Source: Diadophis punctatus similis
Taxonomy: Eukaryota; Chordata; Lepidosauria; Squamata; Dipsadidae
Length of the DNA: 64,000 nucleotides
Reading direction: 5' to 3'
NCBI GenBank assembly: GCA_023053685.1
Contig: JALIGW010000002.1
Span: forward strand, 40,136,720 to 40,200,719
Below the pieces are notes generated by a model that worked only from the letters and a program-made list of their open reading frames with translations, ran no database searches and was not told the DNA's origin. Shown piece after piece: positions 11,678 through 22,869 of this stretch. Made by a program: the position numbers and the translations under genes. Each line of letters begins with the position of its first letter. The stretch's first letter is position 1.

Positions 11678-12803
11678 GCCTAGTGTTCCCTATATTCATT
11701 ATCTATAACCCCAAATTACTGTAGTATGAAACTCCTACTTTAATCTGTTTGAGCCTGTTGTTAAGAACTACAAATTCAATCACCCAGCATATAGGCAGTT
11801 TTATTTATCTGAACATTTAGGGCATTTCACAAAAAATAAAATAGTCATGGATTTGTTTTACTTGAAGGATACTTTGTAGGAGAGAATAGCTGCATATAAT
11901 GCCTATCAGCAGGCTCTACTCTAATACGTTTTCTTTTTTCTATACCTGCTTCTCAGTGCAAACATCTGAGGTCCAGTTTTGATCTAATTGCCAGACATAT
12001 AGGCCTAATCAAGATAAAAATTCACATTCTGTACCTTTCGTGCACATAAAATGCAGCTTCTATATTTGTAGTGTTGACACTGTGTAACTATTTTTTAAAT
12101 AATTGTTAATTTCTTTTTCATATTTTTTTATTTTAAAATAAAATAGCAAACTGGTAATTGGGGGATGGATTTATAGCCATCTGGGTATGTAGGCTTTTGA
12201 CCTCACATTGTTGCTGTCTTCCCTTGCCCTAGGATAGCATTCTTGCTTCTGATGTGTAAGAATGTACTACTTCAGTCAGCTGTCAACCTTGCAGCTTCTG
12301 ATTAGTTCTGTCAATCTGATGTCAGTTTTAGGCCCGGGAAAGTACTTACAAGAAGAAATGCTGTGACTTAAATATTACATGCTTCAGACAGGTGAAAAGG
12401 CAGTTATCTTCTAAACCCTGAAGCTCTTGTCAAGTTTCATTTTATATGGCTAAGAGAGTTTCACATAATGGAACCAGTGCCTTAAAATATGCATGGGGTA
12501 GTATGTACAGTGTGATGCTGGCTTATATAACAAAGAAATTGTCCTGTATCTCACATGGTTTAATTAATTAAAATGGTCTTTTCTGACCTTGTTATGTTTA
12601 TTAGCGCCTACCGACTCCAGCTCCATAACCTATAGCCAGTGTAGAATTAAGAAGTGAGAATTGTGTTAAGAACAACAAGCTGATAAATACACTGCATAAA
12701 GAATTAGTACTGGCCACCTTAGATTATTGAGGCATTAAAATAAAGTTTAGTATATTGCAAATCTGAAGTCTTTGAAATTACATATTACTATATTGAGTTG
12801 CTT

Positions 12804-13093
12804 CAGAGGTGAGTTCCTACCGGTTCGGACCTGTTTGCCCAAACTGGTAGCGACCCACTGGTGATGTCACGGAACCGGTCCTGTCGGTGCCAGTCGGTGG
12901 GCACCGCCATCTTTTTGGGGGGGATTTTTTTTGGGATTTTTTTGGGGTTTTTTTCCTGCGCATTCGCAGAAGCCAAGTTTCCGGCACTGCGCATGCGTCG
13001 CTGTCTTGTTTTTGGCTTTTTCCCCCATGTGGCGCGGCCACGCGGCACGGGAGGAAACAAACCGATAGCGAGATAAGTTAGAACCCACCCCTG
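12804..13093 (-). mobile_element. hAT-like MITE, CAGGGGTGGGTTC family, copy 1
   Basis: It reads CAGAGGTGAGTTCC to GAACCCACCCCTG, with a perfect 8-bp TSD AGTTGCTT at 12796-12803 and 13094-13101. It contains an NRF1-like CTGCGCATGCGT (12987-12998) and a YY1-like CCGCCATCTT (12904-12913). It is reversed relative to copies at 15486, 26265 and 38443. Confidence 0.9.
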
Positions 13094-14036
13094 AGTTGCT
13101 TGTATATTTATGCCTAGACATACTGTATATGGAGCTCATCAGTTTTTTCTCTTCTCTTTAGGTCTGAAAATTAGTATTAATTTTTATTTTTTAGGCTTAG
13201 ACTTTTCTATCATCCTTTTATCTTGATTCCTAGCCTAACAGTCATAATAAACTTTTGATGTGATGTGATCTCTACAACAATAGCTCAGTGAGCTTGGATT
13301 GGCTGAGAGAGAATGATTTGATTCCATGTAACATCATAAGCTGCGATGCTTTCTTACATTTAAGAAAATGTATTTCTTTGAGTGCTTAGTTTTTAGTAAC
13401 AATGGATGGCACACAAATTAAAAACAAGCATAAAATCAAAACAAATGGACAACCAAGGTTGTTAATCGATTTACAATGTCTCCTAGACACATTCTAACCC
13501 AATGTAAAATTTTGGCTTACCATGTTTGCGAATCCGGACATTTAGTTTCTCAGTCATCACATATAGCTTAGCATATTGTGGGACACAGTAATGTGTGAGA
13601 ATGTAACAATCTTGGCCATGTAAGAGTAGGCTAGCATTCCATAATATCTTCCCATCCTCTTGTTTCAGTGTGCTCCCCATTTAAGTTTCTTTTACCTGAT
13701 TCACAAATGCATGCATGCATATCTACTTGCTTTTGAAAAATGTTTAGTTTCTAACCATGTGGGTCCACAGAAGAATGTGAAAGTGACAAAACACGCATGG
13801 ACAGATGGCCCCCTTTTATATCGAGATGTTACGTGTAATAAGTAAAGAGCAGATCTTGCATTATGATGCTATGATGCACATTTTCTCTTAACAAGATTCC
13901 TTGTTAGTGTGAATTCTCATGTTTCTAACATTGCTTTACTGAAGATTTCAGTACAACAGTTGTTTACATTCTCTTTGTTTTGTTTTAGGTAGTTTTAAAA
14001 AGAAAATCTGCTTTTCCTCTCCGCTGAGCTCTTCGA

Positions 14037-14110
14037 ACAGTGTTTCTTAACCTTGACAAATTTAAGATATATAGATCCCAGAATTCCCCAGCCAGCATAT
14101 ATCTTAGATG
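14037..14110. mobile_element. Half foldback MITE
   Basis: CAGTGTTTCTTAACCTTGAC, then a TTTAAGATATATAG segment and CCCAGAATTCCCCAGCCAGC, match the left arm of the 34367 family. The right arm is lost or unrecognisable. Confidence 0.5.
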
Positions 14111-14919
14111 TATGGCAAACTTGTACAGTATAGATCTGTAATTTGAGCTATTTCTCTGCAATATTATCAACAGAATACTTTGTGATAGTCTGTTAAATGA
14201 ACTATTAAGGAACTGGGATGAATTCATGCTTCTGTTACTCCTGAATGAATAGTTGTATGGATAATTATCTGAACCGTTCAGTGATAGCCTTTTATTTCTT
14301 TATGATTAAGGAAAATGTGAATTGTCTTTTGTCTTAGTATTCAGAATTACATCTAATTTTGCTAAAGTTAAGCAGGTATTCTTTGTTTATTCTGGTAATA
14401 TTTTTTTCTAGTCAGGTGTAATAAAAGTAAGCTGATGGTTCTTGACAAAAAAACCCCTTATATAGTCTAAGATCAATATTTAGTACTAAAGTTTTCTTGT
14501 CTGATATTTTGTAAACTTCAATTGAGTGAAATGCTGCAAAAAAATTTCAGCAGAGATACCTCAAGTGGGCTAATGTTCAGTCCTATTACTCCCAAGGGAA
14601 ATAAATGTTGGAATTTCTTTTGCTGCCTTAGTGCTACTGCAGTGCTGCTGTTCAGTGCTGTTGTCACGTGATCCCCACTTTCAAATTCCCTGACAGTTTT
14701 GCACAAATTGATAGGGAACCCAGAAGGAGCCAATATGATTTCCGATGCTCCTACACTCCTTGCCGTATTCCCAACAACAAAGTTTTGCTAATGGGAAGTT
14801 TGCAGGGAAAAAGTCAGTGGGAAAATGATCCAATCTCTGTGTTTGCTTGTCAGTCACTTGTGTTCTCCCTCAGTTCCTCTCCCACCCATCAGCAATCACT
14901 TATCTGCCTACTGGGAAGG

Positions 14920-15145
14920 GGAGGGAAGGATGAGAAAAGAGGAGGAAGCAAGTTGCATACCTGTTACTGGCAAAGGGAGGGAGGGAAGGAGGGAAAGAAG
15001 GAAGGAAGAAAGAATGAGAAAGAGGTAGAGAGGGGAGGAAGGACGAAAGGAGCAGGCAAAGAGGGAAGGAGAAAGGAAAAAGGAAGAAGAGAGAAAGGAT
15101 GCAAGGGAGGGAGAAAGAAATGGAAAAAGGGAAGGAAGGAAGATT
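14920..15145 (+). repeat. Purine-rich tract (GGAA/GAAA/AGGG)
   Basis: About 220 bases are nearly all purine on the + strand. Apparent open frames on both strands are low-complexity artefacts. Confidence 0.9.
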
Positions 15146-15426
15146 TCTGACACTCACGGCCAACTTCCCATAAGAAAATATAAGGAAGCAGACAGAAAGT
15201 TAGAAATTATTCCCACTGATTTTTGCCCATCCATGGCCATTCTGTTTCTCTGTTTAGGTAAGGAAATATTTCTGCAATGATGACTCAGTGGGTACAGAAT
15301 TTTGCTGTAAACTGTAGTATTTATCTTTTGAGTATTATTTCTCTTTTGTTGAGTTTTTTTAACTCAATCAAAACCATTCTGTTTGCATTATAGGATCAAT
15401 GTTTCTGTAATGCTTCCTGATGGAGG

Positions 15427-15470
15427 TGGGGAGGTGGTGGTGGTGGTGATGATGATGATGATGATGATAT
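15427..15470 (+). repeat. (GGT)n(GAT)n triplet repeat
   Basis: A short GGT then GAT run. It may be the 3' simple-repeat tail of the minus-strand RTE-like LINE to its right, which the MITE at 15486 would then have split. Confidence 0.85.
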
Positions 15471-15485
15471 CCATTTAGTTGTGTT

Positions 15486-15785
15486 CAGGGGTGGGTTCTA
15501 ACTTACCTCGCTGCCAGTTCGCTTCCTCCCGTGCCCCGCGGGCACGCCTCATGCACAGTGGCAAAAAATCCAAAAACTTTCCCCCCCAAAAAAAGCCAAA
15601 AACAAGATGACGACCACATGCACAGAGCTGGAAACTCAGCTCAGAAAATTTTTTTAAAAAAAATAATTCAAAAAAAAGATGGCGGCACCCAAGGACCGGC
15701 ACCGACCGAACCAGTTCCGTGACGTCACCAGCAGGTTGCTACCGGTTCGGGTGAACCAGTCCAAACTGGGAAGAACCCACCTCTG
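15486..15785 (+). mobile_element. hAT-like MITE, CAGGGGTGGGTTC family, copy 2
   Basis: It reads CAGGGGTGGGTTCTAAC to AAGAACCCACCTCTG. The flanks (GTTGTGTT, GTTCGTGA) are only a poor TSD. A YY1-like AAGATGGCGGC lies at 15676-15686. Confidence 0.85.
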
Positions 15786-16262
15786 GTTCGTGATTCTATG
15801 GGCCAGGTCTTTCCACATCTCTTGATCTTGCACTACTTCTTTGAGTTTTTCTATGCTCTCTGACTGGTGTCAGCTTTTATGGTGTCCAGCCACAGCGTTG
15901 TTTGATGGCCTGGTTTCCTTTTACTGCTCACTTTTCCAAACATAATTGCTTTCTCCACTGAATTCCCCTGCATGATATGGCCAAAATAAGTGAGGGTTTT
16001 GTGATCCCTCCCCCTTCTAGTGACATGTTTTGGTCACTTTTGCTGTTGAAGGAATATGCAGGAGCCTTTTCCAGAACCACAGCTCAAACAAGTCAATTTT
16101 CTTCCTGTCTTGCTTTTTTAAGGCCCAACTTTCATAACTATAGGTAGCTATGGGGAACAAAATAGAGCGGGATAACTTACATTTGATTGCCAGATGATAT
16201 CCTTGCTTTTCCATATTTGGCTCATATTCATCATTGCTGTGCAACCTTATTGTGGCTGAATA
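15786..16262 (-). mobile_element. RTE/Bov-B-like LINE 3' fragment
   Basis: Minus-strand translation of 16017-16244 gives LFPIATYSYESWALKKQDRK then IDLFELWFWKRLLHIPSTAK, the conserved C-terminal stretch of RTE-type (Bov-B) and related LINE polyproteins. It is 5'-truncated and only about 75 residues stay open. The family call is from memory of this motif. Confidence 0.7.
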
Positions 16263-16312
16263 AGAGCTCAGTGTGAGAATGCATTCTGTCTATCTACAGT
16301 AGATATCTTATA

Positions 16313-16524
16313 CAGATAGTCCTCATTTAGTGACTGCCTCATTTAGTTACCATTTGCAGTTACAACTATAATGGAAACAACATTACAACCAATCCTTTAA
16401 GGGTCTGCAAAGCAAAGGATAGCTGAAGTAATATCCTAAGCACAGTCATAATTCCATTTGACAACTATTTCTCTTAACAACTAAGTTGCCAGTCCCAATT
16501 GAGGCAACTAAATATGGACAGTCT
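16313..16524 (+). mobile_element. Tc1/mariner-like MITE fragment
   Basis: The start CAGATAGTCCTCATTTAGTG and the internal CTTAACAACTAAGTTGCC resemble the CAGGTAGTCC family seen at 30345, 50124, 52570 and 61644. It is shorter and diverged, with a TA dinucleotide before the first base. Confidence 0.6.
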
Positions 16525-18070
16525 TGCACATGGGGTGGGAGCAGAGAGAAGTGATAGAATTGCTTGAGCTGGTTGCTTAAATATCACACCACACTTCCAT
16601 TATGAACCATGATCTTCCGAGAAATAGTAAAACCAAAGATCATTTAATATTGTTTCTAGTTCTGTTAACCTAGGGAGTATAACGTTTAAAGTGTATCTGG
16701 TAGAATAATTAGTTTTCCCTGGTAAAGGCCATTTGAAGAAGAAAAAAATAATTGGAAACCATGTCATTTAAGCACTATACCCATTACATTTGTTTTGAGG
16801 TTAATTTGGGGTTTTCCTGTCTCTGAACCCTTTTTATCCATTTGTCTATTCTATTCTTATTATTCATGGTTACTTGGGCTGCTTACAGTTGAGTCAGCAT
16901 GTAAAGGATCCCAATTTCTCCATCCATAGCTTAGAGAAATAATAGCAAAGCATATCTGTGTTCTTCATTTATGAGGACATAATGTTACAAGTGGTAAACT
17001 GATTGTATTTATTAAGATCAGCTTGGACTAAGTTCTGACCTGGAAAAAGAAGGAACTTAACAGATTGAATGGAACATTCCATTACTTGCCTTAATATGGG
17101 TAAGGTTCAACTTCTTTACATGCCAATTTTCATTGTTTCTTTCAAAACAAAATAGCTTATTCACACAACACTATCTTGATACTTTTCTATCAGCAGACCT
17201 GGGAACCCCTACGGTGATATGGAGCCAACCAAGTGCTGGGGTGGTTTTGTGGTTGCCGCCATGAGAGAGAGATGGGTTCTTACACTGTGAAATTTTAATT
17301 TTGTAAACCACCCAGGGTGCGAGTTGGGCAACCATTTGTTTAACAAATAAACTCTCTTCAGTTAAACTGTTTAGAGACACAGGTTTAAAACAAATGCAGT
17401 CCTCTCTGAAACTTCAGTCTATCTAATTATTAAATCAAATTATCCAACTAGAAGCTGTCTTGGCAGTAGAAGTTTATATCCTTCTGCTCATTCCTTCCCC
17501 TACAGGCAATTCTGGAATGGCAGCCCCAGCTGATGACTTTAGGCATTCCTTTCCCTTTATATAATAACCAGCTCATTTACTTCCCACCTGGGTTTTTTTA
17601 TGTGAGTGAACAGCTCTGTTCTCCACCAAGGATGTGAACTATTTGAAGGCCAGGTCTCTGAAGGATTGGGGGAATATACAAGTCCAGCAGCAGTTTCTTT
17701 TGCTTTCTCTCAGCTGTCACCTTGACTTCAGGGTCTCCCTCATCCTTCCTTTTCCTCCCTGAAAGGCAAGCTTTCTTTTCTTAGCACTGAGTCTGAAAAT
17801 TCTCACTATCTAATGATGATGTATGCTCCCACATGGTGTTTCTCTTCACCTCATGCCAATTTAATGTTTGAAGACTTGTCTTTTTCTGCTTCCAGTTTTA
17901 ATTGTCATGGTTTTTCTTTCATAACGTCCATTTCAAGTATGCCATCAATACAGTATATAACTTGGCTCCTCATATGCATTTCATTAGTTGGTGCATGGTT
18001 GGATGACATGCTTCAGATGCAGAACATAACCCAAAGGGCATGTGTTTAAAATGGCATTGACCGTGTATGT
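16525..18070. other. Intron 1, no clear feature
   Basis: I see no complete repeat or exon in this stretch. A degraded tRNA-like or LINE segment is possible near 17200-17350. Confidence 0.35.
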
Positions 18071-18340
18071 ATGACCTGAGTCCCTTGGGAGTAGGGCGGC
18101 ATATAAGAACCAAGAAATAAATAAATAAATAAATAAATATGTGTGCCTTTGAGTCAGTTTTTTTTACTTCTGTCTGCACAAGTTTTCTTGGGAGGCTTTT
18201 TCACAAGTGCTTACTTGCTTACTTCCTAGGGCTGATATAGTAATTGGTCCAAGGTCAGCCAATTGGCTTTGTGCCTAAGGTTGGACTAAAGTCTCCTAGT
18301 TTGTAGCCTAGTGCTTTACTATCTACACCAAACTGCCATT
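18071..18340. mobile_element. SINE tail plus degraded Sauria-type SINE
   Basis: Positions 18071-18140 read CCTTGGGAGTAGGGCGGCAT then (AAAT)n, a LINE/SINE tail on the + strand. Positions 18190-18340 on the minus strand resemble a Sauria SINE (CCAATTGGCTTTGTGCCTAA, TAGTGCTTTACTATCTACAC). Confidence 0.55.
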
Positions 18341-18771
18341 GACCATATGGCATATTAAATATACATAAATGCTGATTTCTTAATTCAGTGATATGGGCCC
18401 AAACTTACCTTCCATTTCTGTAGCGCCCCGTTCATGTTGGGATGTCATAATACACTTATTTAATTTTGGGGGTGGGAGGGAAGTAAATGCTTAGACATTC
18501 ATGTCTCTTGTGAACTATAACCATGCAAAGAACTCATGTAGTTTGATCTTTAGTACTACAAATAATTCCTTTTTTTCCTATTCAACCAAGGTCTGCTTTC
18601 AGTTTATTCTCAATGTTGCTGGTAGATATCTCGTAGTACCTGCTACTGCTTATGCACTTTTATTAAGTGCAGTGTCAATATGATTTACTGGTTATAACAT
18701 TTTAGATGTTTCTAGGTTCAGGATGGTTCTTCAGGGATTTGGTACTACTGCTGTTTTTATAATATATAGAG

Positions 18772-19039
18772 CAGTGGTTCTCAACTTTCCTAATGCCGCG
18801 CCCCGCCCCCAGCTCCCGCACCCCCACTGCGCCCCACACGCCACTGCACCCGCTGCCGCGACCCCCGCCCCGCCGCCATCATTTGGGTTCTTTTACCCTC
18901 TGCACATGCGCAAAGCGTTCTGCGCATGCGCAGAGGGTAAAAGAACCCAAATGGCGGCATCTGGGCGAAGTCTCCCGACCCCTGTGAAAGGGTCGTTCGA
19001 CCCCCAAATGGGTCACGACCCCCAGGTTGATAACCGCTG
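18772..19039 (+). mobile_element. SPIN-like hAT element, 268 bp
   Basis: The left end CAGTGGTTCTCAACTTTCC and the right end AGGTTGATAACCGCTG are inverted. A perfect 8-bp TSD ATATAGAG lies at 18764-18771 and 19040-19047. The subterminal CTAATGCCGCG and GAAAGGGTCGTTCGACCCCC match the ends I recall for SPIN (Space Invader) hAT transposons. The interior is GC-rich and differs from what I recall of SPIN. It forms a hairpin at 18873-18959 with NRF1-like TGCGCATGCGCA (18921-18932) and ATGGCGGC motifs. Confidence 0.85.
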
Positions 19040-19202
19040 ATATAGAGTGGCTTCCCATTTGTAGTGAGTTCACAATCACTCAATGTGACTGTGATTTTTG
19101 ATACATGGTTAAAGTGTATGGGTCTGGTTTAGATTTCAATTTGTGTAATCACTTTCAACTATTAGAACAGTAATCTTAATAGACTAGATGCATACAATAT
19201 AT

Positions 19203-19240
19203 TACTGTTACTAGATGTAACAGTACATCTAGTAACAGTA
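19203..19240. repeat. Perfect 16-bp hairpin in a local duplication
   Basis: TACTGTTACTAGATGT (19203-19218) and ACATCTAGTAACAGTA (19225-19240) are perfect complements around a 6-base spacer. The hairpin sits between two copies of a CAGTAATCTTAATAG...ACTAGATGCA segment (about 19169-19203 and 19236-19273). Confidence 0.95.
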
Positions 19241-19942
19241 ATCTTAATAGTGACTAGATGCACACAATATATTAGTGCATGAAAAAAGTAGTTTTAAAAC
19301 TACAATGTAGAAATCTAAAGCCACCCTCTGTCCCCATTAAATGTATGCAAGATTTCTTTTCAGATTGTGCCTACTGAAGGACATTCGTAGTTGAAGTAAT
19401 TTGTAACAGATCTGAAACTTAAAAAGTAAGGCTTTTGACTTTAGTAATAAGTGAATGTCTGAGCAAAGATAATTTTTAACCATAAGAAGCAAGAGAGTAG
19501 AACAATGCTTCCAAAGGAAAAGAAGACTGATCTGAGGAAGAATGGTATACTTATTTCTCTGACATGGACAGGTGAGACATCAGAATGAAGGCTGGGATGA
19601 AACAATGCTTATTGTTTATAATAATAATGCTGCTGTGCACACTATTTTCTGTTCATCTTTGTGGCCGCCAGTTGCTCTCATGCACTACCAAAATCTTAAT
19701 TGCTGGCATCATCATTGACTTTCTATGTTGCTAGTAAGTTCAAGTGGTGGTGGCTGCTCAGACTACCCATCTAAATATAATAATGAAATATTTGAGGGTG
19801 TCACTACTTAGCTAACTCCAAAAAGAGCATTATTCTCTAATGTCTGCTGAGAAATGTTGTGATTGGCCTTCTAGTCCAGTGCTGACTTTCTTTGATTTGT
19901 GCAGTAATACTCACATTTTTTTGTCTTTTTAACAAGCTAGTG

Positions 19943-20457
19943 CAGTGATGGCGAACCTTTTTTTGCTCGGGTGCCAAAAGTGCGATAACGTGCGATAACG
20001 TGCGATAACGTGCACACGTGTGCCCACACCCATAATGCGATGCCCTCCCCCCACACACATGCGCGCACAAACCCCCCCGCTGTCCCCCTGCGCATGTGCG
20101 CAGGCCTCACTGAAGCCTCTGGACTTCCCGTTGGGCCATTTGTCACCCTCCCCAGGCTTCAGGAAAGCCTCCGGAACCTGTGCATGGTGAAAAACGGCCC
20201 AACGGGCCAACCTGAAGTTTGGAAATAAACTTCCAGTTGGCCTGTTGACCCGTTTTTCGGCATCCACAGGCTCCGGAGGCTTTCCTAAAGCCTTGGGAGG
20301 GTGAAAACAGCCTCCCCCCCACCCTCCAGAAGGCCGAAAATCAGCTGGCCAGCACACATATGTGCGCTGGAGCTGACATAGGGCAAAGCCTCGCATGCCC
20401 TCAAATATGGCTCCACGTGCCACCTGTGGCACCCGTGCCATAGGTTCGCCATCACGG
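19943..20457 (+). mobile_element. CAGTGATGGCGAACC MITE, 515 bp
   Basis: It starts CAGTGATGGCGAACC and ends GGTTCGCCATCACGG. A perfect 8-bp TSD AGCTAGTG is at 19935-19942 and 20458-20465. It contains a threefold GTGCGATAAC tandem repeat near 19979-20010 and an NRF1-like TGCGCATGTGCGCA (20089-20102). It is GC-rich with two inverted repeats around CTTCAGGAAAGCCTCCGG and CCGGAGGCTTTCCTAAAG. Confidence 0.92.
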
Positions 20458-20976
20458 AGCTAGTGTAAGAGTAGGGGTGGGCCATATGTTTTAGCACATA
20501 CTTATTGCTGCACAGAAGAAAGCTGCACTTATGACATCATGTGTTATTCAGCTATAAGAAGGTAATAAATGTGGCTCTCCACAATAGCACAAAAGGTGAC
20601 TTTGTTTATTAAGAGCAGTTTGACTCTTGGCATATTACAAGGAATGTACCATTTCTTTCCATAACATGCCTAGGTTCAATTTTTGGTAAATACTTACTTC
20701 TTCACAGTAACCACTCTTAACTGATGACCCTTACACGTTTGAATTAAGATGTGATAAATATGTTCACCATTTCATTGGCAAGGGGAAAAGTGACATTTCT
20801 CTTTTTTCTTGTCAATCTCTCTCTCTCTCTCTTTTTTTGACTGAGCTTGAGTATCTGATGCTTTTACATTTTCTATTCAGTAAAATTTAGCTTTTGTTAT
20901 TTGTTTGCATTGTAAAATGAATTATTGAAGAATAATGTGGAATTTTTTTACATTAATATAATTATAATATAGCTTA

Positions 20977-21201
20977 TAGGCCAGTGTGGTGAAGATGTTT
21001 GCCTTCCACTCAAAAGATTGGGAGTTAAATTCTAGATAGCGGCGGATATTTCTCTCTCAGGGCGCAAAGAGAAAAATCTGCGAACTCTGCATAGGCATCA
21101 GGAAGGGCATCCGGCCAGTATATGCTCAGCTCTGTCCAGTTGCCTCAACTCTACCTCAAATTAAGGAATTAGAGGGTTGTAAAAAAGGGAGGGTTTGTAA
21201 A
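20977..21201 (+). mobile_element. tRNA-type SINE (CATCCGGCCAGTA family)
   Basis: The body starts GGCCAGTGTGGTGAAGATG and contains GGGCATCCGGCCAGTATATG. It is flanked by a 16-bp duplication with one mismatch, ATTATAATATAGCTTA (20961-20976) and ATTATAATATAACTTA (21202-21217), as expected for a SINE copied by LINE machinery. Confidence 0.75.
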
Positions 21202-21305
21202 ATTATAATATAACTTACAGTAAGATTTAAAAAATCTTACTATAAGGTATATTATAGTTATATTAATATATACAATTTCTAAATTCATCTTCAATAATTG
21301 GTTTT

Positions 21306-21419
<114 letters not shown>

Positions 21420-22021
21420 TACATATTGAACTATGCAGGTTGCTGTTGATAGTGGTAGAAATGAACATAGCACCTCCCTGCAAGTATTTAAACTACCGGT
21501 AATCAGCAGTTCCTTAAATCAAATCCAGCTTTTCTTGGGATTGTGCCATAGCTGTGGAAGGCAAATTATGAATTAAACAGCTTGCACACTTAGGGATTTC
21601 ACCTGGTTACACATTTCTAATTAAAAACCTTTCTTTGTCTTGCAACTACAAATGTAAAATCTCTGCCACCTCCAAGCATATCTACCACATTCCCTTAGCT
21701 ATTCTAGTATAAGCCTGTTAACAGACACGGTACTCCATAATCTTGTCCTATATCTCTCATTAAGGAGTGCCACTAATTGACTTCAGTCTACAACTCAGCT
21801 TCCAAACAGTATTGCTGTTCATGTAATCATTCAGCCGTTCTTTAGAACTGTCTTGGGGATATGTGTATGTTCTTTTTTCAGCCTATGTCAAACAATTGCC
21901 AGGTGGCTAAAATTCTTGAGCTCTATATCCCACAAAAAATGTTAAGCATCGCAGATCAGATACCTAGTATGTTGTTTTATGCTTTCTACTGAGAATTAAT
22001 GATGAAGTTAAATCACTATTT

Positions 22022-22023
<2 letters not shown>

Positions 22024-22069
<46 letters not shown>
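22024..22069. repeat. (CA)n microsatellite
   Basis: About 23 uninterrupted CA units. Confidence 0.97.
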
Positions 22070-22071
<2 letters not shown>

Positions 22072-22275
22072 ACCATCATAACACAGAGCAACTCCATATC
22101 CGTGGAATGATACTGAAAATAAATTGAATATTTGTTTTGGGCTTTGGATGTCTGGCTTCTGCAAATTAAAATGTTTCTTACAAATATTTTCCAAAAGAAG
22201 TATTCCTTTCTTAAACAATACATGTGAAGATCTTCTTACGAGAGTCTCAAGATTCTCGTAATTTAACAAAGGACT

Positions 22276-22478
<203 letters not shown>

Positions 22479-22620
22479 ACATTTTTTTGCTGTTAATTAA
22501 AATGAAGGGAGACTAGTATAGATCTATTTCAAGCTATTTAGCTCTCATCAGCTAGCCATACCCTTACTGGGATTTGAACCTGGGCAGCCTGCCTGTAGGG
22601 CAGTAGCTTTGAATATATAT
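22479..22620. mobile_element. CR1-like or SINE fragment abutting microsatellite
   Basis: TTTTTTGCTGTTAATTAAAA, AAGGGAGACTAGTATAGATC, TATTTCAAGCTATTTAGCTC and AGCTAGCCATACCCTTACTG correspond, in reverse complement, to the sequence at 55385-55489. Both copies end in a simple repeat. Confidence 0.65.
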
Positions 22621-22742
22621 ATTCTTGATTAGTTGCTATTTTGTTATACATTTTACCTTCATTGCTTTCCATTTTGCCCTTTTAGGTGTCAGACACTCAG
22701 GAAGCAATTGTAGACCTGTAACATTTAAGCCACAAGAAAGAT

Positions 22743-22800
22743 TATAATAATAATAATAATAATAATGAACAGTACAGAAACTGAACAGTACAGAAACTTT
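22743..22800. repeat. (AAT)n plus tandem GAACAGTACAGAAACT
   Basis: About eight AAT units are followed by two copies of GAACAGTACAGAAACT. Confidence 0.9.
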
Positions 22801-22869
22801 TTAAACATTTTCTACATAAGGTGATTTTTTAGTCTTTAAATGTAACTAATATCCAGATTTAATAAAGAA

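Noticed and set aside
14668..15163. Lys/Gly/Arg-rich frame on + and Ser/Phe-rich frame on -
   Set aside because: A purine-rich simple sequence, not a gene.
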